The notes under the pieces are model-generated. The model searched no databases and had not been told where the DNA came from. It saw only the letters and a program-made list of their open reading frames with translations. This document shows, one piece after another, positions 26,255 through 34,075 of a stretch of 64,000 bases of DNA. The position numbers were made by a program, and so were the translations under genes. The stretch's first letter is position 1; every line of letters starts with the position of its first letter. The stretch is from the NCBI RefSeq assembly GCF_900129685.1, contig NZ_FQWM01000005.1, positions 7,501 to 71,500 of the forward strand, read 5' to 3'. The stretch is from Cognatishimia maritima. GTDB lineage: Bacteria > Pseudomonadota > Alphaproteobacteria > Rhodobacterales > Rhodobacteraceae.

Positions 26255-26914
26255 ATGGCACATATGACACTGGTCCGCCACGGGCAGGCACAAAGCGGGG
26301 CACAAGATGAAGCCAGCTATGACCGGTTGTCGGATCTCGGTCACCAGCAAGCACAGTGGCTGGGAGCGCATTTTCAGCGCACCGAAGAGCACTTTGTCCG
26401 TGTCTACACCGGTACAATGCGACGCCATATCGAAACAGCAGAAAGCATGGGAGCCGCCCAGTATGGTGAGGTCATCCAAGACCCGCGCCTGAATGAGTTT
26501 CCCTATTTCTCGCTTGAAAAGGCCATGCAGGACCAGCACCGCGAACCCGTCGCCCAAAGCCGAGAAGAATTCGCGCGTCACTTGCCGAAAACATTGGACT
26601 ATTGGGCAGAAGGCCGCCTTGAAGGCGTGGATGAAAGCTTTGAGGCCTTTACCAGCCGCGTCACTGATGTGATTGCCGAAATAGCAGAGGGTCCCGGTCA
26701 GGCGCTCGTCGTGACGTCAGGTGGTTTCATCAGCACCGTGATGCAGCAGACCTTGGCGCTGAATACCGATGGCTGGGCGCGTATGTGCCTTGCCATTTTC
26801 AACAGTTCAACACATCGGTTTCAAAGCCTGCTGGACCGACCAATCCTCACCCAATTCAACGGCATACCGCATCTGGAAGGCCGCGACCGTCAACACGCGC
26901 GGACGCATATCTAA
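26255..26914 (+). CDS. Histidine phosphatase family protein
   Basis: A 219-residue member of the phosphoglycerate-mutase-like superfamily. The catalytic motif LVRHGQAQ is at the N-terminus, the second conserved Arg lies in TGTMRRHIETA, and an acidic pair is near RLNEFPYF. The second catalytic His of the family is usually in a VSHGG-type motif; here that place reads VVTSGGF, so the His is missing and activity may be altered. AAGGAAG precedes the ATG. The substrate is unknown. It is divergent from the formate dehydrogenase gene and convergent with the small zinc-finger gene. Confidence 0.82.
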   Translation: MAHMTLVRHGQAQSGAQDEASYDRLSDLGHQQAQWLGAHFQRTEEHFVRVYTGTMRRHIETAESMGAAQYGEVIQDPRLNEFPYFSLEKAMQDQHREPVAQSREEFARHLPKTLDYWAEGRLEGVDESFEAFTSRVTDVIAEIAEGPGQALVVTSGGFISTVMQQTLALNTDGWARMCLAIFNSSTHRFQSLLDRPILTQFNGIPHLEGRDRQHARTHI

Positions 26915-26929
26915 CGCGAAAGTGCCCGA

Positions 26930-27115
26930 TCAGGCCGCTTTGTCTGCAAAATCCTTGTGGACATATTTGCAGTCGCAATAGCCGCATTCGACAAAGCCAG
27001 TGTCATGCGGCACGCTGAGCCAAACCCGAGGGTGCCCCAAAGCGCCTTCGCCCCCGTCGCATGCGATGCGAAAGCTCTCTACGATTTTGGTTTCAGGTGC
27101 TTCGATAGACATCAT
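26930..27115 (-). CDS. zf-CHCC zinc-finger protein (NDUFS6-like)
   Basis: A 61-residue protein with the CHCC zinc-finger pattern: Cys in RIACDGG, His in LGHPRVWL, and a Cys pair in [10 protein letters not shown]. In mitochondria the related NDUFS6 subunit binds zinc in respiratory complex I; in alphaproteobacteria small proteins of this family are thought to be complex I accessory factors. AAGGG lies six bases before the ATG at 27113-27115; the next codon is also ATG. The nuo genes are not in the window. Confidence 0.85.
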   Translation of the reverse strand: MMSIEAPETKIVESFRIACDGGEGALGHPRVWLSVPHDTGFVECGYCDCKYVHKDFADKAA

Positions 27116-27199
27116 TCTATCCCTTAATTGGCTGCCGTTGGGTGGCGTGAATATGCGGCAAACAGAGTAGTTGGGCAAGCGCTGTTCTGGCTTGGAGGA

Positions 27200-28777
27200 C
27201 TAGTCCGCAAACAAATGCGGCGTCATGGCGATCTCACGAGCTTTGTCTTCGCCAACGGTCAGAAATTCCATGATCGGCTTCAAGAAATCGCCAATTTCAT
27301 CCACCTCACGAATTCGGCCGTAGTTCTCAAAGTCCGCATCGCGAATGGCGTCGCTTTCGTCTTCGATATCGCGACGAATTGTGGGCAGTATGCGATTGAA
27401 CGTGTCTTGCGGCGTTTGCTCTCCGGCGAGGCCAATGCGCGCGGCGTGGCCCTTTAGGTAATGCTCTGAATAATTGCACTGAACCTCAAGCGCACGAGTT
27501 GTTGAGCGGTCGTTGTAGAAGTCATGTAAGAGATCAAGCGAACCCGGGTCCAGACAGATGATCATCCGGTTGGTCTGGAAATAATCAAACAGCATACGAA
27601 TAAGCGCCCGCCGGTGGCGTGTGCGTTTTTCGATGGTGGACTGGATGCCGCCAAGATCAGGCAATTCCGTATCTTCTTCCTGAAAAAGGTAGTCCACAGC
27701 CGGGATATTGGTTTCCTGCTTGATCTTGGCAAGCAACCGCTTTGCAACGTGCCATTTCTTGCAAACAAGGATCATCAACTCACGTTCTCGACCCAATGTT
27801 GCCTCGGTTTCCCAAAAACGGTTGGCAAACCGCCGCCCAACCCGGCCCCGTTCGGTCACAAACTTAAAAAGGCTCGGCCCCTCGCCCGAAATTTTGAAGG
27901 TGACGCCCTCCGTCGCGTAAAGCGCCCCCAAGCGCTCCTTCAGTTCCACCGCCTCAGGGCTGATTTTGCGCGCAAAGAGGTCGTCCTGATTGAGCAGCAG
28001 ATCATAGTGATCGTTATAGAACACCAAAGGCATGCCGTAATCGGTGAACATCAAAAACGTAAGCGTGCGGGCGTTGATTTCTTCCGCTGGAATCAGGTGA
28101 CGCACCAGCGTCTGGAAAAAAGTTTCGTCAGGTATCCAAGTTCGCTTGAAGAAGCGCACGACGTCGCGGCGTTGGCGGACCATCTCCATCACCGCTTCAA
28201 CCGTTGGGCGGCGCAAGCACCACCATTGGCTACCAATCTGCACTTGGATGTCGCTTGGTATCTTGCGCGCAAGACCCAGTTTTTTCTGCCACTCCAACGA
28301 TTTATAGAACAGCGCTTTGTGTTTGCGCTCGTTAAAGAAATGACGATAGAGCAACCGCTCTGCCTTCATGCCGGTCTTGATCCAATCGCTTGCGAAGAAG
28401 TCAAAACTTTCGATGAAGTCAAAATCATTGTCATCTAAATAGTCGTGAACATATTCAGATGTCTTGATCGCCATACAGTCGCCGGACAGCATGTAGAAAT
28501 GCGTGGCCCTAGGGAAATCTCTGAGCGCGGCTTCGATGGCGGAAAGCGTTGCTTGAACAAGGGACCATTCCCCCCATCCGCATTTGACGCGTTTGATGGC
28601 AAAGGTCACATTCGGATTGTCCGCAAGCGCAGTTTGGATCTGACGGAAGTCCGCCGCATCAGCGCGCGCATCAAAGTGGATGGCCATGCAATCACCTGTC
28701 GCGGTAAGGCGCTCGGCTTGCTGGATGACGGCCTCCGGGTCTTTATGGCAGAGAAGAATATATGCGATCTTTGCCAT
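27200..28777 (-). CDS. Beta-1,6-N-acetylglucosaminyltransferase-like glycosyltransferase (GT14 type)
   Basis: A 525-residue cytosolic glycosyltransferase. Residues about 1-270 resemble the GT14/branch domain: AYILLCHKDPE at the N-terminus, KRVKCGWGEWSLVQA, FYMLSGDCMAIK, IGSQWWCLRR and WIPDETFFQT, the last being a conserved acidic region. The C-terminal half (about 290-525) matches a conserved extension found in rhodobacter homologues and has no known activity. No signal peptide or membrane span is present. The gene is divergent from a sulfotransferase gene, which suggests synthesis or decoration of an extracellular or envelope glycan. The ribosome-binding site is weak. Confidence 0.82.
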   Translation of the reverse strand: MAKIAYILLCHKDPEAVIQQAERLTATGDCMAIHFDARADAADFRQIQTALADNPNVTFAIKRVKCGWGEWSLVQATLSAIEAALRDFPRATHFYMLSGDCMAIKTSEYVHDYLDDNDFDFIESFDFFASDWIKTGMKAERLLYRHFFNERKHKALFYKSLEWQKKLGLARKIPSDIQVQIGSQWWCLRRPTVEAVMEMVRQRRDVVRFFKRTWIPDETFFQTLVRHLIPAEEINARTLTFLMFTDYGMPLVFYNDHYDLLLNQDDLFARKISPEAVELKERLGALYATEGVTFKISGEGPSLFKFVTERGRVGRRFANRFWETEATLGRERELMILVCKKWHVAKRLLAKIKQETNIPAVDYLFQEEDTELPDLGGIQSTIEKRTRHRRALIRMLFDYFQTNRMIICLDPGSLDLLHDFYNDRSTTRALEVQCNYSEHYLKGHAARIGLAGEQTPQDTFNRILPTIRRDIEDESDAIRDADFENYGRIREVDEIGDFLKPIMEFLTVGEDKAREIAMTPHLFAD

Positions 28778-28830
28778 TTTAGAAACCGTAACCCCACTTT
28801 AACCCGATTGTTCATGGCTTACCGATGAAC

Positions 28831-28864
28831 CCAGATTGAATAAACCGTTATAATCTGGTTTTTT
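28831..28864 (+). terminator. Terminator-like hairpin ahead of the sulfotransferase gene
   Basis: CCAGATT (28831-28837) pairs with AATCTGG (28852-28858); an inner ATAA/TTAT stem with loop ACCG extends it, and six T residues follow. It stands about 60 bases before the sulfotransferase ATG with no plus-strand gene immediately upstream. Confidence 0.6.
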
Positions 28865-28925
28865 AAAGCATTAATAAATGTGTGACTTTAAGAAATTAGC
28901 GCACCGAATGCCGGAGGCATAAAAT

Positions 28926-29744
28926 ATGGGTTTCCCAGGCACATGGATGACCGAAAGTCAAAGTGTCGTATATCGCGTAGTGCCGAAATGCGCTTGCTCG
29001 ACCATTGGCCAAATCATGCATTATTCGGACCATGGCCGGTATTTTGATGGCGACATCCATGACGCAAAAGACGGTCTGCACAAATGGGCGCTTGATGAAA
29101 GCAAAGAACCAATCCGAGAGGTCATGGCAGCAGGGCAGACCTATGCTTTCACCTGCGTGCGCAACCCTTACACGCGCATTCTAAGCTCCTTCTTTGACAA
29201 AATTTGCGGCGTTCAACGCAATGGCAAACGCTATCGCGGCAACCTCGTTCCAATGCTGATCCAGAACTACGGGATCGAAGTTGGCGGGAAGGATGGGCAA
29301 CAAGAGTTTGACCAGATCAAAAGCTTCCGCCGGTTCCTTCTGTTTGCCCGTGACACCATCCGCTGGCGTCGCCCGATGGACCCGGATATCCACTGGTCTG
29401 CAAGCTCTGGCCATGTATCGACCTTTGTCACCAACGGTGGTCGCTATGACAAGATTTTCTGGACCGAGGCCTTTAATGACGGAATGCAGGATGTCCTGAA
29501 CAACATCGACACCAAACACGACGTTGATCTGACGAAGGTGCCGCGCTTCAATGAGTCCGCCGACCACGGCCCCAAGCGCGCCCATCCGGTCGAAGACTAT
29601 TTTGACGACCTGTCGATGCATCTGGTCTATGAAATCTACAAACGCGATTTTGAACTTTTCAAATATGATTTCGAGAACCCAGCCAACAAAAAACCCATCG
29701 GTGAAATCGATCTGGATGAGGTCCATATTAAACTTGGGGACTAA
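28926..29744 (+). CDS. Sulfotransferase family protein
   Basis: A 272-residue PAPS-dependent sulfotransferase of the type 2 (carbohydrate) family. The 5'-phosphosulfate loop reads VPKCACSTIGQ and the 3'-phosphate motif CVRNPYTRILSSF. There is no signal peptide, so it acts in the cytoplasm on a nucleotide- or lipid-linked sugar or a soluble acceptor. GGAGG precedes the ATG. With the divergent glycosyltransferase it may make a sulfated glycan. The stop is followed by two short hairpins and a motif shared with the recF-gyrB gap. Confidence 0.85.
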   Translation: MGFPGTWMTESQSVVYRVVPKCACSTIGQIMHYSDHGRYFDGDIHDAKDGLHKWALDESKEPIREVMAAGQTYAFTCVRNPYTRILSSFFDKICGVQRNGKRYRGNLVPMLIQNYGIEVGGKDGQQEFDQIKSFRRFLLFARDTIRWRRPMDPDIHWSASSGHVSTFVTNGGRYDKIFWTEAFNDGMQDVLNNIDTKHDVDLTKVPRFNESADHGPKRAHPVEDYFDDLSMHLVYEIYKRDFELFKYDFENPANKKPIGEIDLDEVHIKLGD

Positions 29745-29745
29745 G

Positions 29746-29800
29746 GGGGCTTTGCCCCTCGGCCTGTGGCCTCACCCCAAGGTATTTGGACCAAGAAGAA
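29746..29800 (+). repeat. Post-stop hairpins plus GTATTT...AAGAAGAA element
   Basis: GGGGC/GCCCC (29746-29758) and GGCC/GGCC (29761-29771) hairpins are followed by GGTATTTGGACCAAGAAGAA (29781-29800). A related element lies at 48793-48814 on the other strand. From memory, such elements recur after genes in Rhodobacterales genomes. Confidence 0.5.
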
Positions 29801-29878
29801 TAACGGCTTGTTAACTGTAATTTGGTGAGATTGCGCTGCGGTACAGGCTGAGGAGCCGATGGCCGCCCAAGGAGAAGT

Positions 29879-29929
29879 CGCTCTTTTCAGGTAAGCATCG
29901 GCAAATGCCCGACCGGCCTGAAAAGAGCG
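29879..29929. repeat. Long perfect inverted repeat between sulfotransferase and adenosine kinase genes
   Basis: CGCTCTTTTCAGG (29879-29891) and CCTGAAAAGAGCG (29917-29929) are perfect 13-bp arms around a 25-base loop that can itself form a GCAT/ATGC hairpin. CTTCTTTTT begins about ten bases after the right arm. An 11-codon reading frame (29859-29894) with GAGGAG upstream runs into the left arm. Confidence 0.6.
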
Positions 29930-29983
29930 CAGCCTGACCTTCTTTTTGGCCCAAATGCCTAATCAAACACAGCGTCAATGCAC

Positions 29984-30970
29984 CTATAGCAAACCTTCCT
30001 TGCGAAAGAGCGCCTTAAGGTCCGTTTCAGGGCGCGCGCCGAAATGGCTGATGACCTCGGCAGCGGCAACACACCCCATGCGGCCCGACACTTCGAGCAT
30101 TTGACCGGTGGCGTAGCCATACAAGAACCCCGCCGCGAACTGATCGCCGGCCCCGGTCGCATCAACCGGTACAATTTCGTTCACAGGCACGGACGCCCGT
30201 TCATCGCCTTGGACGAGCACAACGTCATGGCCTGACCGAGTGCAGACGATCAAACCAGACTCAGAGGCCGCTGTTTCCAGTGCCAAACCAAGGTCATCGG
30301 TTTCATAAAGCGACTTCCACTCGTGTTCATTACCGATCACATAGTCGAGTTCGCGGACCAAGCGACGGAAGTCTGCCCGGTGGCGATCCACGCAGAACGG
30401 ATCAGACAGGGAGATACCGGCCTTCCCGCCACTCGCTTTGCACAAGACTGCGGCGCGTTCGAAGGCCTCTTTGCCTTTTGGCTTGTCATATAGGTAACCC
30501 TCTAGGAATAGGATCTTTGCCTGACCGGCGACGTCGTCGGCGACATCTTCTGGACCAAGCTCTGACGAAATGCCCAGATAGGTATTCATCGATCGCTCTC
30601 CATCCGGCGACACAAAGATCATGGACCGCGAGGTTGGCAGCTCTCCACCCGCGACCGGCGCATTGGGGAAATCCGTGCCGCCTGCGATCATCTCGCGCGC
30701 GTAAAACTTGCCCAGCGCGTCATCGTTCACGCGACCGATGAAGGCCGTGCTGAGACCAAGATTACCCAACCCGGCAAGCGTGTTGGCAACCGATCCACCC
30801 GGAGCCTGCACGCGGTTACTCATCGCACCGTATAGCATCTCACCGCGCTCTTTTTCGACCAACTGCATAATGCCCTTCTGAATGCCCATCAGGTCCAAGA
30901 AGCTGTCGTCAGACTGGCTGATCACGTCAACGATGGCGTTGCCGATACCGACAACCTGATACTTACTCAT
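29984..30970 (-). CDS. PfkB-family sugar kinase, probable adenosine kinase
   Basis: A 328-residue ribokinase-fold kinase. PfkB signatures are seen as GGSVANTLAGLGNLG near residue 60 and DATGAGDQFAAGFLYG near the C-terminus, the latter carrying the catalytic Asp. The N-terminal VGIGNAIVDVI and the length match alphaproteobacterial proteins annotated as adenosine kinase, which would recycle adenosine (for example from S-adenosylhomocysteine) to AMP. Another sugar kinase activity cannot be excluded. Its ATG overlaps the nth stop as ATGA, so the two genes are cotranscribed and coupled. Confidence 0.85.
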   Translation of the reverse strand: MSKYQVVGIGNAIVDVISQSDDSFLDLMGIQKGIMQLVEKERGEMLYGAMSNRVQAPGGSVANTLAGLGNLGLSTAFIGRVNDDALGKFYAREMIAGGTDFPNAPVAGGELPTSRSMIFVSPDGERSMNTYLGISSELGPEDVADDVAGQAKILFLEGYLYDKPKGKEAFERAAVLCKASGGKAGISLSDPFCVDRHRADFRRLVRELDYVIGNEHEWKSLYETDDLGLALETAASESGLIVCTRSGHDVVLVQGDERASVPVNEIVPVDATGAGDQFAAGFLYGYATGQMLEVSGRMGCVAAAEVISHFGARPETDLKALFRKEGLL

Positions 30971-31611
30971 AGGTTCTTTTCCTCAAACATGCAGAGATCG
31001 CGGATCAAACAGGTGCCGCATAGGGGTTTACGTGCCTTACAGGTGTAGCGGCCGTGCAATATCATCCAGTGATGTGCGTGCAATTGGAAATCAGCTGGAA
31101 TGTGATCTTCAATCGCGCGCTCGACAGCGACGACGTCCTTGCCCGGGCAGACACCTGACCTGTTTCCGAAGCGGTAGATGTGGGTATCCACAGCCTGCGC
31201 CGGGTGGCGCCACCACATGTTCAAGACAACATTGGCAGTCTTGCGCCCGACACCCGGCAGGCTTTCCAAGGCCGCGCGGGAATTCGGCACCTCGCCGCCG
31301 TAGTCGTCGACCAGTATCTTAGACAGCTTCATCACGTTCTTGGCTTTATTGCGATAAAGCCCAATGGTCTTGATGTGCTCAATCAAGGCTTCTTCGCCAA
31401 GGTCGAGCATTTTCTGCGGCGTATCGGCCACCTTGAACAGCTCTGCGGTCGCTCGGTTCACACCCTTGTCGGTGGCCTGCGCAGACAGGGCAACAGCCAC
31501 CACCAATGTGTAGGCATTCACATGATCCAATTCGCCTTTGGGCTCTGGCGCTGCATCACGGAAGCGGGTGAAAATCTCTCGGATCGTGTGATAGTCTAGC
31601 TGCTTGGCCAT
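30967..31611 (-). CDS. nth: Endonuclease III
   Basis: A 214-residue DNA glycosylase/AP lyase that removes oxidised pyrimidines. The helix-hairpin-helix reads LPGVGRKTANVVL with the catalytic Lys before its end, the catalytic Asp is in AVDTHIYR, and the [4Fe-4S] ligands are complete with the classic spacing C-x6-C-x2-C-x5-C (from CKARKPLC). The start at 31609-31611 was chosen for AGGCAGGA just upstream; an ATG eight codons earlier lacks it. It is coupled to the downstream kinase gene through an ATGA overlap. Confidence 0.97.
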   Translation of the reverse strand: MAKQLDYHTIREIFTRFRDAAPEPKGELDHVNAYTLVVAVALSAQATDKGVNRATAELFKVADTPQKMLDLGEEALIEHIKTIGLYRNKAKNVMKLSKILVDDYGGEVPNSRAALESLPGVGRKTANVVLNMWWRHPAQAVDTHIYRFGNRSGVCPGKDVVAVERAIEDHIPADFQLHAHHWMILHGRYTCKARKPLCGTCLIRDLCMFEEKNL

Positions 31612-31743
31612 GCTGTCCTGCCTCGTTGCGCCCAAAGGGCTTAGAGCGGTGATGCTAAAATTTCAACGTCCGTTCAGCAAAAGCGCAGTATTCGGGTCGA
31701 TTACGATACGCTCTGTCCGTAAGTTGGGGTCAAGGAGAGCACC

Positions 31744-32586
31744 ATGAGCGATATGGAACAAAGCTATCACTACGGGGTAATTCGCCGAGCGATTGAATTG
31801 ATCGACCAAGGCGGGCCGACCATGTCTTTGGAAGACCTCAGTTCCGCCATGGGTATGAGCCCCGCCCACTTCCAGCGTTTGTTCTCGAAATGGGCAGGCG
31901 TATCGCCCAAAAAGCTGCAGCAATATCTTGCGCTTGGGCATGCCAAAGCCTTGTTGAACGAACGTTTCACCACGCTTGAAACAGCGCAATCCGTAGGGCT
32001 TTCGGGCACGGGCCGCTTGCACGATCTGTTTCAAAGGTGGGAGGCGATGAGCCCCGGCGAATATGCGCGCGGCGGTGAAGGCCTAGAAATTTTCTGGGGC
32101 TGGTCTGAAAGCCCCTTTGGCGAGGCTTTGGTGATGGCCACCACCAAAGGCATTTGCGGGATCGCCTTTGCCGCTGAAACAGGTGCCGAGGCGGCGATGG
32201 CCGATATGCTATCGCGCTGGCCGAACGCGACCTTCACCGAAGACCCTTTGACAATTCGCCCCCTTGCCCAGTCTGCTTTTGGAGGCCCTGAGTCCCTGCA
32301 AAGAACCCCGCTTTTCCTGATGGGCAGCGCGTTGCAGATCAAGGTTTGGGAGGCGCTGGTTTCGATCCCTGAGGGCCAAGTCAGCACCTATTCCGAAATC
32401 GCCCAAAGTATCGGCTGCCCCAAAGCAGTCCGGGCGGTGGCCTCAGCCATCGGTCGCAACCCGATCTGCTGGGTCATCCCCTGCCACCGTGCCCTGCGCA
32501 AAACCGGTGGGCTGGGCGGTTACCACTGGGGGCTGCCTGTCAAACGTGCGATGCTGGCCTATGAAAGCGCGCGCCGCGCAGGTTAG
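31744..32586 (+). CDS. Ada-like protein: AraC-type HTH fused to O6-methylguanine-DNA methyltransferase
   Basis: A 280-residue fusion. Residues about 10-105 are an AraC-type helix-turn-helix pair (SLEDLSSAMGMSPAHFQRLF; LETAQSVGLSGTGRLHDLF). Residues about 115-275 are a methyltransferase with the active site NPICWVIPCHRALRKTGGLGG, whose Cys accepts the alkyl group. The N-terminal Ada zinc domain that senses methylphosphotriesters is missing, so the classical Ada activation switch cannot work unless Cys methylation itself is the signal. AAGGAG precedes the ATG. The gene is divergent from nth, placing two DNA-repair genes together. Confidence 0.93.
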   Translation: MSDMEQSYHYGVIRRAIELIDQGGPTMSLEDLSSAMGMSPAHFQRLFSKWAGVSPKKLQQYLALGHAKALLNERFTTLETAQSVGLSGTGRLHDLFQRWEAMSPGEYARGGEGLEIFWGWSESPFGEALVMATTKGICGIAFAAETGAEAAMADMLSRWPNATFTEDPLTIRPLAQSAFGGPESLQRTPLFLMGSALQIKVWEALVSIPEGQVSTYSEIAQSIGCPKAVRAVASAIGRNPICWVIPCHRALRKTGGLGGYHWGLPVKRAMLAYESARRAG

Positions 32587-32732
32587 AGATTTGAAACAAC
32601 GGCTGTTTTTCGCCGAGTCGACGGCATTGTGTCATAATTCACACAAATCGACTTGCTGAGGGAACCTTCTCATCGCAGTGTCCGTTTACGGATCATACGT
32701 CCGTTTAAACAAGCTTGTTGAAAGAGGCACAG

Positions 32733-33386
32733 ATGACTCGTTCTAAATTCGCCATCGGTTTAACTCTTAGCGCGGGGCTGATGCTTTCCGCTTGTACTGA
32801 TCCTGAATATGCGGGCATCGACCGCACCAACACCAAACAAGGCGCGGCCATTGGTGCAGCGATTGGTGGTATCTTTGGCGCAGCTGTCAGCGACGACAAA
32901 GGCGCAGGCGCGATCCGAGGTGCGGCCGTAGGCGCAGGCGTTGGAGCTTTGATTGGCGACGATCTAGACAAACAAGCCACCGATCTGCGTCGTAAAGTCA
33001 GCAACGGCAATGTTGTTATCACCAATACCGGCGACCGCCTGATCGTGACGCTGCCGCAGGATATCCTCTTTGCGACAGACAGCACATTCGTGCGTTCTGA
33101 TCTGCAGCGTGACCTGCGCGCCATCGCGGGCAACCTATTGGCCTACCCGAATTCCACAATCCAAATCTTGGGCCACACTGATAACACCGGCTCCGCCGCT
33201 TACAACCAAGACCTCAGCCTGCGCCGCGCGCAAGCTGTGACTGCGGTCCTGCAGGACGCGGGTGTTCCCTCCAGCCGCATGCGCGCTATTGGCCGGGGCG
33301 AAGACCAGCCGGTTGCGTCAAACCTGACGGCGGAAGGCCGCGCGCAGAACCGTCGCGTCGAAATCGTTATCCTGCCAAACGCATAA
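32733..33386 (+). CDS. OmpA-family lipoprotein with glycine-zipper region
   Basis: A 217-residue outer-membrane lipoprotein. The signal peptide ends in the lipobox LSAC. A Gly/Ala-rich glycine-zipper region (about residues 30-75, GAAIGAAIGGIFGAAV) may sit in a membrane, and residues about 100-215 form an OmpA C-terminal domain with the peptidoglycan-binding ILGHTDNTG and NRRVEIVI motifs. The ATG at 32733 follows GAGGC; an in-frame codon at 32715 has no site. It probably ties the outer membrane to the cell wall. A strong terminator follows. Confidence 0.92.
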   Translation: MTRSKFAIGLTLSAGLMLSACTDPEYAGIDRTNTKQGAAIGAAIGGIFGAAVSDDKGAGAIRGAAVGAGVGALIGDDLDKQATDLRRKVSNGNVVITNTGDRLIVTLPQDILFATDSTFVRSDLQRDLRAIAGNLLAYPNSTIQILGHTDNTGSAAYNQDLSLRRAQAVTAVLQDAGVPSSRMRAIGRGEDQPVASNLTAEGRAQNRRVEIVILPNA

Positions 33387-33410
33387 ACGTAGCGGCAGAG
33401 GAAAATATCT

Positions 33411-33437
33411 AGGCCCGCCCCTGTGGCGGGCCTTTCT
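33411..33437 (+). terminator. Terminator after the OmpA-family gene
   Basis: AGGCCCGCC (33411-33419) and GGCGGGCCT (33425-33433) are perfect arms, followed by TTTCT. Confidence 0.85.
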
Positions 33438-33532
33438 GTGCGCCACCTGCGGCGCATCTGTGCGGCGTTGGCGGCTTGAGATAGGCCGCGAAAAGCATAG
33501 TTTGATAAGCAGACATGGTAGGAGGCAGATCA

Positions 33533-34072
33533 ATGAAACTATTGGGAATATCAGGGTCACTTCGCGGTGATTCCGTGAACTGCAAATTGATCCGCGAAGC
33601 TGCGCGTTTGTTAAATCCTGATCACTTTATCGAGGCAGACCTGAACATTCCCCTCTTTGATGCCGACGAAGAAGAGGTCAGTGGATTGCCAGAAGCGGCG
33701 ATGACATTGGTCCATCAGATCGCAGAAGCCGACGGGATTGTAATATCCACCCCGGAATACAATGCCGCAATCTCTGGCGTTTTGAAAAACGCATTGGATT
33801 GGGTCAGTCGCCATAAGCCCAACCCTTGGGCCGGGAAGCCCGTTGCCGTGATGAGCGCTGCGTCTGGTCGTGCGGGCGGTATTCGTGCGCAAACCATGCT
33901 GCGCGCCTGCATGACGCCATTTAATGTGCGGTTTCTTCCGGTCTCGGAATTGGCCATTGCCGGGGCACGGTCCGAATTTGACGAGGCAGGCCGCCTGACC
34001 TCTGAACGCTACGAAGCCGCGTTACAACGGATGATGGACGCGCTGAAGGCTGAGATTGCGCGCGGCAAATAG
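33533..34072 (+). CDS. NADPH-dependent FMN reductase
   Basis: A 179-residue flavodoxin-like quinone/FMN reductase. The FMN phosphate loop is GISGSLRGDSVN, the flavin-ring loop is STPEYNAAISGVLKNALDW, and SAASGRAGGIRA follows as in chromate/quinone reductases. It likely reduces quinones or flavins with NAD(P)H, protecting against redox stress. GGAGG lies before the ATG at 33533. It is convergent with the oxidase gene, with only three bases between the stops. Confidence 0.92.
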   Translation: MKLLGISGSLRGDSVNCKLIREAARLLNPDHFIEADLNIPLFDADEEEVSGLPEAAMTLVHQIAEADGIVISTPEYNAAISGVLKNALDWVSRHKPNPWAGKPVAVMSAASGRAGGIRAQTMLRACMTPFNVRFLPVSELAIAGARSEFDEAGRLTSERYEAALQRMMDALKAEIARGK

Positions 34073-34075
34073 ACC

